A DNA stretch of 64,000 nucleotides, taken from NCBI RefSeq assembly GCF_019703515.2, contig NC_059368.1:30354289-30418288 (forward strand). The letters run 5' to 3'. Position numbers and translations under genes: made by a program. Shown here piece by piece: positions 1 through 14,427 of the stretch (positions within the stretch are counted from its first letter, which is position 1; every line of letters begins with the position of its first letter). The notes beneath the pieces were generated by a model. It worked only from the letters and a program-made list of their open reading frames with translations. It had not been told where the DNA came from and made no database searches. The DNA comes from Myxocyprinus asiaticus. Taxonomy: Eukaryota; Chordata; Actinopteri; Cypriniformes; Catostomidae.

Positions 1-734
1 ATTAATCTCCACATGAGGGGATCACATGACTGGGATAAATGCACTCATGTGACACAAGCTTTCAGAGATAATGATCTACAGAAATACTAAAACACAGTGC
101 ACAAACACTGTTTACTAACAAGTTAATGCATGTTGTCTAATGAAAGAAGGGTACAGCAAAACCTGCATGAGGTTCTTGCAGGCAGCAGAGTGTTGTGACT
201 TTAGCTTCTCACACTCCATCCGGCATTCTTCAGGTGTCTTTGGACTTAAATTTCCACAGGGGAAGCACATTTGTTTGCAAGTGACCCTCAACTGTTTAAA
301 AAAAAATAGGGGCATGTTACTTTGCTTAGAGTACAGCTCTTTTTATTTATCACCACGTTTTAGCCATATAGGACAGGATTGTAGTGCCTGCATCCTCACT
401 GTAAAATTATTTGTCGGGTATAACAAAAAAGAAAAGAAAAAAGGGTGACGTAATTTAAATTATTTTATTCAAGTCAAAAATATTAGGCTATTTACCGTGA
501 CTGAATCAGCCTGACTACAGGTTATACCAATTGATGTAATTGTAAGGGTCAGGTCAGTTAGAATAGCGCTTTAACAAATGCACATTCACTTTGTATTGTG
601 CATAAATAATACTGTTAACAAGAGTTATAAATTAGTTATAGTAATAAATGTTTTAATGTGATAATTGTGAAATTTATAAATGTTTTTTATAAATGTGTGT
701 TTACATACAATATACAGTACTGTGCAAAAGTGCA
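1..734. other. AT-rich sequence, no gene recognised
   Basis: No exon-like or transposon-protein sequence is recognisable. It probably lies in the long first intron of prkaa2 or upstream of it, because exon 1 of that gene is not found in the window. Short open frames here have no recognisable motif. Confidence 0.5.
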
Positions 735-1153
735 TTATATTCCTCTAAATAAAGCCCAGAATGTAGCCCTACCCCAAGTGGAGTGGGCTTGTAATCCTGG
801 GGGAGGTTGAAAATTTGCTCTTTTGTAACTTAATACAATCGAATCAACAGCCCAGTGTGAGAGACACTGACGAGAAATAGGTTTACCCTTACGAGTGTTA
901 GCCCACAAGACGAAGAGCTGATTACTCTTCCTTTGTACTCTCGTCTTCAGCACATAAGTATGCAGTGCACGAATGGGGCATAAATAGTGCAGCCGCTCTT
1001 CCTCCGGTGATGAAAAAGGCAGCGGATGAAAAGCTAGCAAATCAATGGTTTTACAAGCCTCCGTTGAATCGCTCACTTTTGGAACAAATGTCAGATTAGA
1101 TTTAAATGTTACTTTAAACCCACCGGCAGCAAACTGCATACATGATGAATGAA
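735..1153 (-). pseudogene. DIRS copy A tyrosine recombinase, C-terminal side
   Basis: The frame continues the recombinase (VHSSCMQFAAGG) on through LHYLCPIRALHTYV and QLFVLWANTRKGKP to QPPPGLQAHSTWG, which corresponds to the H-x-x-R catalytic block (RAHSTRG in copy C). Here the arginine position is W. The final catalytic tyrosine region is missing. It is separated from its N-terminal half by the 1162-1980 element. Confidence 0.75.
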
Positions 1154-1161
1154 CTGACAAT

Positions 1162-1980
1162 CAGGGTTTGGAGGGTTACTTTTGAAATGTATTCCACTAC
1201 AGATTACAGAACACATGCTGTAAAATGTAATTTGTAACGTATTTCGTTAGATTATTCAAGGTCAGTAATGTATTCTAAATACTTTGGATTACTTCTTCAG
1301 CACTGGTAGATTTTTTTCACTTGTTTTGACAATAAAAACTCTGCCAGTACAGTAAGACAAAATACACATGTTAAAATATATATTCTCGGAAAAACCTAAA
1401 TATCTTATGCAGTGTTGTTTCTAAAACAAGATCAATCTAATTGATCTTGTTTTATACAGGAAAACAATACAAAAATTATATCAAGAATACGATTTTTGCC
1501 CTAATATCAAAGGTCTTACTAGAAAAAATAAATTATGATCCAATGTGAATTTTCTTGATAAAAAAAATATGATCGTGCCTGGGAACATGTGCATGTAAAA
1601 TGGCTAGAAATAGCATTTTAGCTTAGCGTAAAGCTGACAATTTACACAAGGTATATTTATATTTCTTGTGCTCCAAACTTCAATCTTACTTCTCTGTCTG
1701 CTTGTATGAATGTAACACATCATAAGAAAGTGTTTCACTGCTGTTCAAATGCACTTTGGATTGCATAATTTATATGTATACATTTTTCCATCTGAAAGGA
1801 CTAAATATTAAATGAAACACATGACAATAAAATGCAAAGTTATCTCTTCAGTAATCAAAATACTTTTTGTATGTAACTGTATTCTAAATACCAATGATTT
1901 CTATTTTCTTACCGGTTACTTATATTTTGTATATTAAATACGTATTCCCGTTACTTGTATTTCTTTGCTCCCCAACCCTG
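1162..1980. mobile_element. Non-autonomous hAT-like DNA transposon inside DIRS copy A
   Basis: The ends form imperfect terminal inverted repeats: CAGGGTTTGGAGGG at the left, and the right end reads CAGGGTTGGGGAGC on the other strand. The element is bordered by a perfect 8-bp direct repeat, CTGACAAT, at 1154-1161 and 1981-1988. Eight-base duplications are characteristic of hAT transposases. The 819-bp interior has no transposase frame. Removing it rejoins the two halves of the DIRS recombinase. Confidence 0.85.
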
Positions 1981-1988
1981 CTGACAAT

Positions 1989-2200
1989 GCATGCAGCTTG
2001 CTCACTCGTTTTGCTGTTGTGAGCGCCAATAGTAAATCCGTCTTGAGAGCGAGAAGCTTTAAGTCAACGCACCCTAGTGGTTCAAAAGGGTTCTATGAAA
2101 GAGCATCTAAAACCACTGATAAATCCCAAAGTAGGACCAGCGGTTTAGATACCGGGTGTAACAGTTGTGTGCCCCTCATAAACCGACATATCAGTGGCTG
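1989..2200 (-). pseudogene. DIRS copy A tyrosine recombinase, N-terminal side of insertion
   Basis: Minus-strand translation gives PFEPL, then LKTDLLLALTTAKRVSKLHA. The copy B equivalent is LKTALLLALTSFKRVGNLHA. The KRV arginine corresponds to the first catalytic Arg of the recombinase fold. The segment stops exactly at a target-site duplication and resumes at 1153. Confidence 0.75.
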
Positions 2201-2374
2201 CTGACCGTTCCCAAGTCAAGCCCAACATAACATGCCAAAATAGCTGCCAAATAAACATTTACAGTAGAAAAAGCTCTCCCTTTATCCAACAAATCCTGAA
2301 CATCAGTCACTGAACACAAGAATGGAATGACTTGTCTATACGCACATCATCTTTCAAACACTCCCTATTTATGA

Positions 2375-3300
2375 TCATACAAAGAGCGTCAAAGCTGCCC
2401 TTGCGCTCTGATACGTCTCAATCACTTTAGGGGGTAAACCAGTGGTGTCTAGATTCACTCTCTCACGGGCCAAGCCCAGAGGGCGATTCTGTGTGGGGAG
2501 GGATGAAATATTTCCCCGCGCGCTTGAGAAAGGAGGTCCCTGCGCAACGTAAGAGGCCAGGGCTGGTTGTATAGGAGTTGGATTATCTCGGGTAGCCATA
2601 GCTTCCCCAGCCAATACGGTGCAATTAGTATCAGTGAATGCCCATATTCCCTCACCCTCCGTAATGTTGGCACGATGAGGCTCAGCGGAGGGAACGTGTA
2701 CAGTAACACATTTGGCCAGGGGTGTGCTAGAGCATCCATACCCAACGGTGCATCTCTGCCCGTGAGGGAAAAGAACATGGGACATTGCGCGTTTTCAGAT
2801 CGAAGAGATCTATGGCAGCCCAACCGTATCTCTGCCACAGCTGATTCACCACCTGGGGATGGAGTGCCCAAGTCCCGTATTTGGGATTTCCCCTGGACAA
2901 CAGCTCTGCAACCGTGTTCATTACCCCTGGGACATGGGTTACACGTAGCGATAGAAAATGATCGTTGCACCACACTATCAGTCTCTGCGCCAGACTGTGA
3001 AGTTGTCATGAATGAACACCCCCTTGCCGATTTATGTATGCTGCCTCCGTAGTGTTCTGTTCTGACTAACACATGGTTGCCCTGAAGGAAACATACAGTG
3101 TTTTATAGCTAAAAACACTGTTAATAGCTCCAGATACCACACATCCTGCACTGTTCTGCCTTCGAACACCACGTCCCAGCCCGCGAGTGACGTGTCTGTT
3201 GACACCACCTTTCTTAGAATAACTGGACCCAATGGGGTCCCCTTCCTGAGAAAAAAAAAAAAAAAGAGCTTTCCAGGGATGTAGAGCCCGCACACATTCC
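2375..3300 (-). pseudogene. DIRS copy A RNase H and linker remnant
   Basis: Overlapping minus-strand frames carry DTSLAGWDVVFEG (the RNase H TDAS-x-x-GWG region), then HVPGVMNTVAELLSRGN (the final RNase H motif, usually ADALSR). VDLFDLKTRNVPC follows, a conserved block downstream of RNase H that also occurs in copies B and C. Near 2440 the frame enters GLPPKVIETYQSARA, the N-terminus of the recombinase. Frames change repeatedly. Confidence 0.65.
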
Positions 3301-4209
3301 TCGGAAATAATTATATTGCGACTGAGACGGCACCCGATTCGCTGTCCAGTACTGGAATTCCCTCATTCTCAACAGCCTCAGGGGAATAACAGCTACTACT
3401 GACGCCATCAAACCCAGTAACCTCAGACACGTCCTGAGAGCAATGGATCTCCCTCTTTGAAAAAGGGAAATGCAATTGCGAAATGTCTCTGACAGGAACG
3501 CACAAAACAAAACTGAGATCAACTTTAGACCCAGATATTTTATTTCCTGGGTGGGGATCAAACAGCTCTTCACTCTGTCAGATGTAAAACCAGAGTCTCT
3601 GCATCCTCTTTTGCCTGGCACTGTGACGGCGTGCAGAGAAGCAGATCATTGAGATAAGCTGACACTCTGATGCCCGTATGTCTTAACGGGATCAAAGCTG
3701 CCTCCATACACTTGCAGTGCGAGAGACAGTCCGAAAGGGGTCTTCAAATACTCATAAGCTGTGTCCTGATAGGTGAACCTGAGAAATGTCCTGTGAGCAG
3801 GAAATATGTCTATATGGAATTATGTGTCCTGGAGATCTACTGTAGTAAACCAGTCTCCGGAACGAATAGAGTGAGACAGCGATCTGAGCGTGAGCATTTT
3901 GAACCTGTACTTTCTGAGATGTTTGATTAGGGTTTGCAAATCCAGAATAGGGTGGAGACCCCCCTTGAGAATTACAAAATACCAGGAATAAATCCCCTGC
4001 TGGCTTGCCTCCGGTGGTATCACTGTTATAACTTTCTTGCTCAACAGAGAGGATATTACCTCCTCTAAAATTTTAGCTGATTCTCCCTGAGCTGCTGACA
4101 TACAGTAACCACTCAATTGAAGCTTGGTTGTTTCACAGCAAATTACAGTTTGTAACCCTTCTCCAGTGTAGACAGGACACACTGGAGACACTGCGGAGAC
4201 ACTGCGCAT
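3214..4209 (-). pseudogene. DIRS copy A reverse transcriptase remnant
   Basis: The fragment at 4209-3820 reads through ILEEVISSLLSKKVITVIPP, then the motif GGLHPILDLQTL and DWFTTVDLQD. The latter corresponds to the RT motif containing the first catalytic aspartate in DIRS polymerases. The fragment at 3621-3214 continues the RT C-terminal part (KSCLIPTQEIKYLGLKL) in another frame. Several frameshifts separate the pieces, so no functional enzyme can be made. Confidence 0.7.
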
Positions 4210-4261
4210 ATGCGCCAGCTCTCCGCTCGCATGGCGAGCAGGACCTGGCCATCCTCACTCA

Positions 4262-4400
4262 CTAGTGGCACCACAGCGATTTTTAATGGCCCATGCCGAT
4301 GCCGATATCCAGAGAGCAAGGTGGACCATAGGCCGATACAATGCCAGTATACCACACAATTTAATATAGTAAATAACGTAAACATAAAATTGCTAAAAAA
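4262..4400. repeat. Dispersed repeat fragment (AATGGCC...CCGATA family)
   Basis: A short AT-rich stretch around 4275-4360, with AATGGCC followed by a CCGATA-type motif, resembles 7745-7830. It is a small copy of an unclassified repeat ending in an A-run. Confidence 0.45.
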
Positions 4401-4749
4401 AAAAAAATAATAATAAACTCTTAATTAGCACTATATTTACTCAGTTTCACAAAAAACTTTGTAAAAAAGAATCTAAAAAAATAATACTCTATTTTAAAAG
4501 GTAGATAGCAATTTCATCTGATTTCTGTTTAGTCATCAAATTTTAGTAATTTATTTGCACATGAAGAAATTGTTAATATATTAGGAAGAAGGAAATAACA
4601 GTACACACAGTAGTCCAGCAACCATGGATGGCATGTCCACGTTAGCAATCGCATTTACTCAAAAAATACTGAATCAAATCAATTGTACATACAGTACATA
4701 GTGAATAAGACATTTACTTATAGCACACGTGAAATGCTTAACCTTGAAG
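4400..4749. other. AT-rich sequence, nothing recognised
   Basis: No coding, RNA or repeat structure could be supported here. Confidence 0.4.
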
Positions 4750-5160
4750 TTGCACCAGAGGCCATTTAGCAGACACAGGCCACTTCTATTAAAATGAACT
4801 GCAGCCAATAGTCAGCAAATGTAGACAGGAAGTCCCGACATACAGGTAAAAGAGCCAGTCACCTTTTAGATACAGACATCACCTGTCAATCAACTCGAAA
4901 ATGCTGATATGCATTAGCTATAAAATCTGGGAAATTAGCATTTTTTGCGTAATCTGAGGTATTGAAGCACCATTTATGATACCAGTGTTGTCAGATTTTA
5001 CTGCTAATTTGAAATATGCTCTTTGATCGTAATCTTGACCAACTGTTTTGGAGATTTCAGTCTTTCCCCATTCAAGCAGAGAGGAGCTGCACTTTCATGA
5101 CTGGAAATAGCCTTCCAAGAGCATTCCAAACATGGCCGACAGTGGACTCACTTGCTAGAT
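4750..5160. repeat. Dispersed repeat family X, copy 1
   Basis: About 400 bp, including GGTAAAAGAGCCAGTCACC, TTTTAGATACAGACATCACC, ATATGCATTAGCTATA and the downstream CAGTCTTTCCCCATT. The same blocks recur in the same order and orientation at 54590-54985 and 62695-63045. No protein is encoded. It is probably a non-autonomous transposon of unknown class. Confidence 0.75.
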
Positions 5161-5551
5161 TTTGGTTGCACTCACACGCTCATGTGTATCCAGCGTGAGC
5201 AGCAATCTCCTGACCGTTTAAATGGCCTGGATCGCCTGCTTGGATTGCGACCACTGACCATCATGATTTGTGAATCAGAGGAACTTTTGATCCTGATCCT
5301 GAAGTTTTGATTCTGGCTGATGGAATAAGTGCTTCAGAGGAAGATATAAGATGAGCGCTCGACGGGAAGAAAATGCTGGATTTCTGTGAGGTTCGTGAAT
5401 TACATCTGTTTGAACGAGATATCTGCATATTTGCAAACAGTATATAATAGACATTTTATTGATATTTGCCTTTTAATTAATTTTTTAAAATTAATTTTAA
5501 TTGTATTCATTTATCACATGTTATACATTTGCACATATACACTGAAACTCT

Positions 5552-5740
5552 TTTTTTCCACATATCCCAGCTAAGCTGGGGTCAGAGTGCAGAGTCAGCC
5601 ATGATACAGCACCCCTGGAGCAGATAGGGTCAAGTGCCTTGCTCAAGGGCCCAACAGTGGCATCTTGGCAGTGCTGGGGCTTGAATCCCCGACCTTCTGA
5701 TCAGTAACCCAGAGCCTTAACCACTGAGCTACCACTGCCC
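5552..5740 (-). mobile_element. tRNA-derived SINE
   Basis: On the minus strand it starts GGGCAGTGGTAGCTCAGTGG, a tRNA-like 5' end with an A box. A B box (GGGGATTCAAGCCCC) follows about 40 bases on. A body then reads GGGCCCTTGAGCAAGGCACT, and the element ends in an A-rich tail. This is a full pol III-type SINE head in reverse orientation. Confidence 0.85.
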
Positions 5741-6141
5741 TTTTAGCATTAGAAAAGAAAGTTAAAAGTGACAGGGAACTGCTGAGAAGAGGCTGATAGA
5801 ATACGTGCTTTAGAGGTAAATAAAAGTGCTCCACAGGATGCTGGATCTTCTCAAGTTGTGTGAAGCTGGTTTATTACATCTGTTTAAATGAGATATGTGC
5901 ATATTAGCAGAGGGTAGTATGTTAGTTTTATTGATATTCGCTTTTTTATCATTAGACAAGACAGTTAAAAGTTACAGGGAACTGTTAGGGAGAGAGGGAG
6001 AATGAAACAGGCTAGCTCTTTAACATTATGAGCTCAAATGCAGCTGATGCTACTCTGATATGCGGACTTTCTGAATGAGACTGTGTTGCACACCGATCTA
6101 TTATTGTTGTAACACGATGGCACATAACAACTAAACAAACC

Positions 6142-6368
6142 GTGATTGGTCGTTTACATGTCTCAGTCGCTTCACATGCAAGCAGGCGATTTTTGGTGCC
6201 CTCAAGAAAACAATCGGGCAAACAGGAAAATGTATCGCCCGATATTCTGACTTTTTTAATTGTCGCATCGGCTGATAAATTTTCCTGTTTGCCCGATTTA
6301 TTTCTTGAGGGCACCAAAAATCGCCTGCTTGCATGTGAAGCGACTGAGACATGTAAACGACCAATCAC
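6142..6368. repeat. Large near-perfect inverted repeat (foldback element)
   Basis: The left arm, from TGATTGGTCGTTTACATGTC, reappears as its reverse complement ending at about 6368. Arms are about 95 bp with only a few mismatches (for example AAAACAATCGGG against AAATAAATCGGG), and the central spacer is about 35-40 bp. Both strands can fold into a long hairpin. The open frames on both strands are mirror images of each other, produced by the symmetry rather than by coding. Confidence 0.9.
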
Positions 6369-6589
6369 GGTCTCTAGGATATATCGATCGACCACTAGTT
6401 GAGGGGGGAGAATTATTGATACATACAGTAATGCAGTCTCTAGGCTCAATCATGATTTCAAGCTCGATTACACTTCCCAGTACTTTACGCATGTGCAGAT
6501 CGTTAGATGGCACTATTGTAATCAAGCTTAAAATTATGATTGCCAAAGGAGACTGCTGATGTCAAGATTTATAGTGAAACATTAAGTAC

Positions 6590-6866
6590 ATTTTGGTCAG
6601 TTCTCACCCAAAATTGATTGGATCACTTCAGAGGACCTAAATAAAACCACTATTATGGATAACCTTTATGCTGCCTTATGTGGTTTTTGGAGATTCAAAA
6701 TGTTGGTCACCATTCACTTCCATTGTATGGACCTAGAGAGCTGAGATATTCTTCTAAAATCTTTGCTAGTGCTCTTCAGAAGAAAGAAAGTAATATCCAT
6801 CTGGAATGGTATGAGGGTGAGTAAATGATGAGATAATTTTCATGTTTAGGTGAACTATTTCTTTAA
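6590..6866. repeat. Inverted-repeat MITE (AGTTCACCC family), partial copy
   Basis: The right end reads GGTGAACTATTTCTTTAA after GGTATGAGGGTGAGTAAAT, matching the better copy at 36464-37096. The left end is degraded. Confidence 0.65.
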
Positions 6867-7299
6867 AACTCACAATTTAAGAACAAATAAATCTTTGGGA
6901 GGTCCTTTCAAGTGTGTATGTGTGTGTTTGTAGTCGTTTTGTGCCTTTTGTATCTTGCTTATTACAATGATGTGCAAGACTGATTTAATATCAAACCAAA
7001 CAAATTTAGCTATTTATTTTAATCATTTTGGCATAACGTGAGCTGTATCTAATACTATATAAGCAATAGTGTATGGAAGTCCAAACTCAGAGTATATCAG
7101 GTTCTGTTTGTTTGAATGGAAAGGTCAGACTTAGAAATAAAACTCTTCTCTCTTTCTTTGTTTTCTTAGAAGGTATGTGTTGGGGGTCACTGCCCTGCAG
7201 CGCTCATGCTTACTTTCTTTGGAATAAAACTTATCTTTCATCAGCTGTGTTTACAATACCTAACTGCTGGTGATGGTTTTTCAGCTGAGTCTTCATTGA

Positions 7300-7464
<165 letters not shown>

Positions 7465-7739
7465 TGAGTAAATCACACACAAATGCAAATAAAAAATAAA
7501 TAAATAAAAAAATACCCATGAAAAGTAATCATCAACTGTTTGTGCAGTGCTATGGTAAACTTAAATGAAGATTATTTATTGAATCAGCCTTGACTGGAAG
7601 CAAAAATTGTTTCTTTACATTGAGTTGACAGCTTAAGTCTCTTAAGATGGGCTTTTATCTTTTCGAACTTGGGGAATTTCAGAAGGCTGGTATGCAGTGC
7701 ACTTTACAACAACACATTACAAATTACTACACATACAAG

Positions 7740-7850
7740 TTACGACTAGTGGTCAACCGCTATTGGTTTTTCAATGGCCTATGGGGCCAACATGGTCAAA
7801 ATATTGCCGATATACAGTATACTATAACACTATTGAATGATTGTAAATGA
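7740..7850. repeat. Dispersed repeat fragment, relative of 4262-4400
   Basis: It reads ACTAGTGGTCAACCGCTATT, then AATGGCCTATGGGG, resembling the stretch near 4262. No coding content. Confidence 0.45.
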
Positions 7851-7907
7851 GATGTACACAGTATGAAATTAAATAAATATATGTAATGATATAATTAATT
7901 AATTAAT

Positions 7908-9351
7908 TAGTGGTGCACCGATCAGGAAATCTGGGGCCGATACCGATCTCCAGTTTTTTTTACATTAAGATCGGCTTATACAATACCATTTTTTTTTTTT
8001 TTTTTTAAGTGCCCTTTGCCACACCTTGCAAGTTATATTGTGCAGTTATATGTTTATTCCCCACACAGTAAAATTATGGTAACACTTTACAAAAAGGTTC
8101 CATTTGGTAACATTATTTAACAACATTACTGTAGTTTACATGAACTAATGAACTTAATGTTAGTTACAACATATACTCTTACATTTTTTAAAACAAAAGT
8201 TTTATTAGTTAACATTAATGCACTATGAACTAACAATGAACAATTGTAATTTTATTAACTAACATTATAATTAATAAAGGCTGTAAAAATAATGTTCATT
8301 GTTTGTTCATGATACTAACTAATGTTAACGAATGGAACCTTTTTATAAAGTTACCAAAATTAGATTAAAATTACTTTAATTGTGAATTGCTAGCATTTAT
8401 TTGTTTTGAAACAGTTATGAATAGTTCTGTTGTCAATATCAAAAGGTCATTGTGACATACTGGCAACAAGTAAAAACCATAAGAGCATCACACACAGAAG
8501 AGATACGTTAAAAAATAAGACAAATATATCCATTGCAAGCTCTAAAACTGCTCCAGTGAGAAATCATTAATATCTATGAATTGTTTACTGTCTTTGGCGT
8601 TTTGCTGTAGCACAAATAACTAATTATTAAGCAAATGCGTGAAGACGCAGTGCCGTTATGGTTAAAATACAATTGCTGTGATTAGTGGTAATGGGACCAT
8701 TGACCAACATTAATCTGATTTAAATTGGGATTCTCACAGAATAGCGCTGAGATGAGTGACTGATGGGATATTGAGAGCACATGGAGAGCACGCACGTTTA
8801 ATTGACACTGCGAGTGAGCATATTGAAGGGAGTGAAGCTGAAAGTGCACATGATCTCTCAAACAGTCTGTTTCGCTCAACACAACGTCTGATTGTCACGA
8901 CTCACGTTACATCATGTATACTCAGATTTGTATACACATGTTTATTTGTTGTTTAATTCGTTTTTATATATTCGTTTGCAGTCTCTTTATCCTCTCCATG
9001 CTCACAGTGCAGCGAGTTAGAATTAATACCGTAATGACTCTAAAATAGGCAACTTAATATTCATACACGTGTAATTCTTACACATTTTTAAAAACAAACC
9101 TGTAGATTCATCTGACAGCATGTCTGAAAGTTTAAATTCGTGAATACTTAGAATTGCCAACAATTCACCCCCCAGGGGCCACACTGTCATGCATCAAGGG
9201 CTGAGAAAGCGCTCATTCATTAAAGTAGCAGTGAATGTGTGATTCCCTGCATGCTGCAAAAATGATTGGCCCTAATTCTAGGCATGATCGGCTGATCACC
9301 TATCACAGACTTAAGAAGAAGATCGACCGAAGATCGATCAGTGCACCCCTA
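7908..9351. mobile_element. Non-autonomous DNA transposon, 1.44 kb, containing a nested MITE
   Basis: The left end TAGTGGTGCACCGATCAGG and the reverse complement of the right end, TAGGGGTGCACTGATCGATC, form terminal inverted repeats. The interior has no transposase. Flanks are AATTAATT-rich, so a target duplication cannot be read unambiguously. It lies in the prkaa2 intron after exon 2. Confidence 0.7.
8078..8355. mobile_element. Short inverted-repeat element (Angel-like), nested
   Basis: The ends GGTAACACTTTACAAAAAGG and (other strand) GGTAACTTTATAAAAAGG face each other across 278 bp. The same element type occurs at 30501-30828. The name Angel-like is from memory of fish inverted-repeat elements and is tentative. 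Confidence 0.75.
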
Positions 9352-9529
9352 CAATTAATTACTGGCCCTTACCGTGCTAGGTTTCTATCATCAGCAGGTG
9401 TTTTGTTAGCAAATATTTTAACTACAACTGATTTGATTAAAGGTGACAAAACTTTTTAAAAACTTTTTTTTTCACATGTGGTTAGACATGTAAGAATAAT
9501 TGATTTTATTTAGTGCAAAAGTCCAACTG

Positions 9530-9725
9530 AAAATGCCAGCTAACATCAGCATGAATCACATGCTGGTTAGGCTGATTTATGCTGGTTAGTATTAGTCTAG
9601 CTGGTGGGACCAGCATAGCCATTCTGTTCTTCAGCAAAACTTCGAACAGTATAGACTTTCTGATAAAGCTGGTTGAGTCAACGTATAGTCAACAAGTACA
9701 GCTTGGTTGGATCGCCAGCTATGCA
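9530..9725. repeat. GCTGGTT-rich dispersed repeat, copy 1
   Basis: Repeated GCTGGTT and GGGACCAGCATAGCC motifs are shared with 61755-61860 and a fragment at 14470-14520. Function and class unknown. Confidence 0.55.
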
Positions 9726-9730
9726 GGTCC

Positions 9731-10263
9731 TTAAAGGGGTCATGACATGCCTTTTTTTTATTATTTTCATGAGGTTCCTTGAGGTTCACTTATAATATTA
9801 GTAAAGTTTTTGCACAAAACAGTCATATATTTGTAAAACATGATCATTTTCCACCCTCCTTCTGACCCACTGGCAGCAACGTTAGTTTTGGTGCTGCTTC
9901 TCTTTTAAGACTTGACAGAAAACACCTACTGTTATGATTGGCTCTCTTCTCTTGACTGACCTTCTCTCTCATTGCCATCTCTCTGTTCACTGTACTGTGT
10001 GGGGCTATGGAAGTGATAAGGTGAAGTAGGTTGATGTGTTGTTTTGGAGGCAGTCAGATGCAAATGTTTTCCACAGTGTGACATCACAATGTGGAGGAAG
10101 AAGAGAACGAGTCGTTTCGGCAGCTTGGTTTCACCAAATGCTTTATTTGCAGTGAGGTGGAAGTTCTGAGTTCTGAAACTTACAGTATGTTTTGATAGTA
10201 CAATAGTAGTAGTATGTCAAAAGATGAAGGAACATTTGATTCCTCATGTCATGACCCCTTTAA
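9731..10263. mobile_element. TTAA-flanked inverted-repeat DNA transposon
   Basis: A perfect 19-bp terminal inverted repeat, TTAAAGGGGTCATGACATG, occurs at both ends with TTAA as the outermost bases. The length is 533 bp and there is no coding frame. TTAA termini suggest mobilisation by a transposase with TTAA target preference (piggyBac- or Kolobok-type). This is an inference. Confidence 0.85.
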
Positions 10264-10849
10264 AATCTTGAGATCTTGCCTTTTTTAAAGTTTTTGAAAG
10301 CTTTAAAATGCTTTGTGGCTACAGCACTTTTAACTGGGAAGAAAAGGTGAAGCTGAACAAGAACATGACATGAGAGTTCTGTCCCAATTATCACACGGGG
10401 CCAAAGGTTTAAGGTCTAAAGTTCAGGGCCTGAGACATGAGAGTTAGCAGATATCATACTGCTCTACCCACCATGTTGAGGATGATATGTAACCCTATAT
10501 GACCCAGAGGTCCCATATGATGGCTGACTGCTTGCTTTGATGCTGCCCTCTGTCTGGGTGTTCAATATCTGTACACTAAAAATTTTAATGGAACACATTT
10601 GTTGTTCTGACTGACACTCACAGTTCATTGGCTCATTATAAGATTGTTCAGATCAGAGGTTAAGGAGACATTCTTATTCTAGAGAGCATTTTATTGGACA
10701 AAATGTGTACCGGTAAGTGCTGAATGAGTCATCATTATTTTTGGTCAGTATTACCGGAAGAGAAAAACTGTAAGTTTTAAATGTGTATATCAGCTAACAG
10801 TTAATTTTGTGAATGTTTAGTAGTACACAAGCATAAAGACATCCTCAGA

Positions 10850-11143
10850 GCTAAAATACTTTTGAGACATTTAAATAGATAGAAGAACTGTGGCGAATTC
10901 TCCAAGAAGCTTGGTACATCCTATCTGCCAACAACCAAGAAAAACTGTGTCCAGGTGTACCTAGGAGAATTGGTGCTGTTTTGAAGGCAAAGGTGGTCAC
11001 ACCGAATATTGATTTTGCTTTTTTTATGTTTACTGGACTTTGTATGACATTAAGTGATAAATGAAAACTATTTATGTCATTATTTTTGAAGACATCCTCA
11101 CTATGCAACATTTTTCTCAAGTGCCTAAAACATTTGCACAGTA

Positions 11144-11144
<1 letters not shown>
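10850..11144. repeat. Unclassified dispersed repeat ending at a (TA)n tract
   Basis: The sequence from GAATTCTCCAAGAAGCTTGG to ATTTGCACAGTACTGTA has the look of a common fish interspersed repeat; a CAGTACTGTGCAAAAG piece also occurs at 715-735. I cannot assign a class. Confidence 0.45.

Positions 11145-11214
<70 letters not shown>
11145..11214. repeat. (TA)n microsatellite
   Basis: An uninterrupted alternation of T and A over about 70 bp. The tyrosine-isoleucine open frames across it are artefacts. Confidence 0.95.
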
Positions 11215-11218
<4 letters not shown>

Positions 11219-11493
11219 AACAAGTTTAAATATGTTATTAACAATCATGACAGCTGTTGACAATGACGCAACCAATTAACAATAATAATTAAGTAAATAA
11301 ATGTCAGGTCCGAAGTGGAGGGCCAACAGGACACCTCCTAGTGAATAAGACATGAGAAATATTACATTAAAAGGAACAGGATAAGCAAAAATAAACAAAA
11401 TTATAACAAGAATGTGTAAACATCCTATGAATTTTTCACTTTTATAATTTTTTTCTTTTTGTCTTTACAGTTGTATTGGAAATGTTCAACTCT

Positions 11494-11760
11494 TTAAAGG
11501 GATAGTTCACCCAAAAATGAAAATTCATTCAGTCATTATTTAATCAATTACTGTTTTTCCAGTCCCATTTCACTTTCTTTCTTCCATGGAACATTTATTT
11601 ATTTTTTTCATTTGTTTTTGTTATTTATTTCATACAGTGAATGTGAATGGTGATTGAGGCCGTCATCCTCATGTTTCACGGAAGAAAGTCATACAGGTTT
11701 GGAATAACATGATGGTGGCTAAATAATGACAGCATTTTGGGGGTGAACTGTCCCTCTAAG
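11494..11760. mobile_element. AGTTCACCC-family inverted-repeat MITE
   Basis: The left end TTAAAGGGATAGTTCACCC and the right end GGGGGTGAACTGTCCCTCTA are complementary. The element is 267 bp, non-coding, and of the same family as 18231-18547 and 36464-37096. Confidence 0.75.
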
Positions 11761-11923
11761 GCCTATAATCTCAATGAGTGTAACCTATGGAAATATCTCT
11801 CTGTTGCTTTATGGCTCCTGTCAGTGTGCATAACAAAAACATAAAATCTTCATTTGATATGGTTTGACCTTTTCTTATTTCTTTCTTTCAATGTAAGCAA
11901 AAACTCATTGTTGTATTTACTGA

Positions 11924-14427
<2,504 letters not shown>

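Larger units (their letters stand above)
735..4250 (-). mobile_element. DIRS-like retrotransposon, decayed copy A
   Basis: Read on the minus strand, translated fragments occur in the DIRS order: reverse transcriptase (about 4209-3214), RNase H and the following domain (about 3230-2450), then tyrosine recombinase (about 2440-735, interrupted). The fragments resemble those of the near-complete copy at 22.2-28.1 kb. They resemble the copy at 14.55-16.85 kb even more closely, for example in the stretch after VDLF. Many stops and frameshifts, a poly-A run near 3250 and an 819-bp insertion show it is old. The inverted terminal repeats seen in the younger copies were not found, so both ends are approximate. 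Confidence 0.75.

Noticed and set aside
6012..6559. Open frames on both strands around 6.0-6.5 kb
   Set aside because: They are mirror images created by the inverted repeat and encode nothing recognisable.
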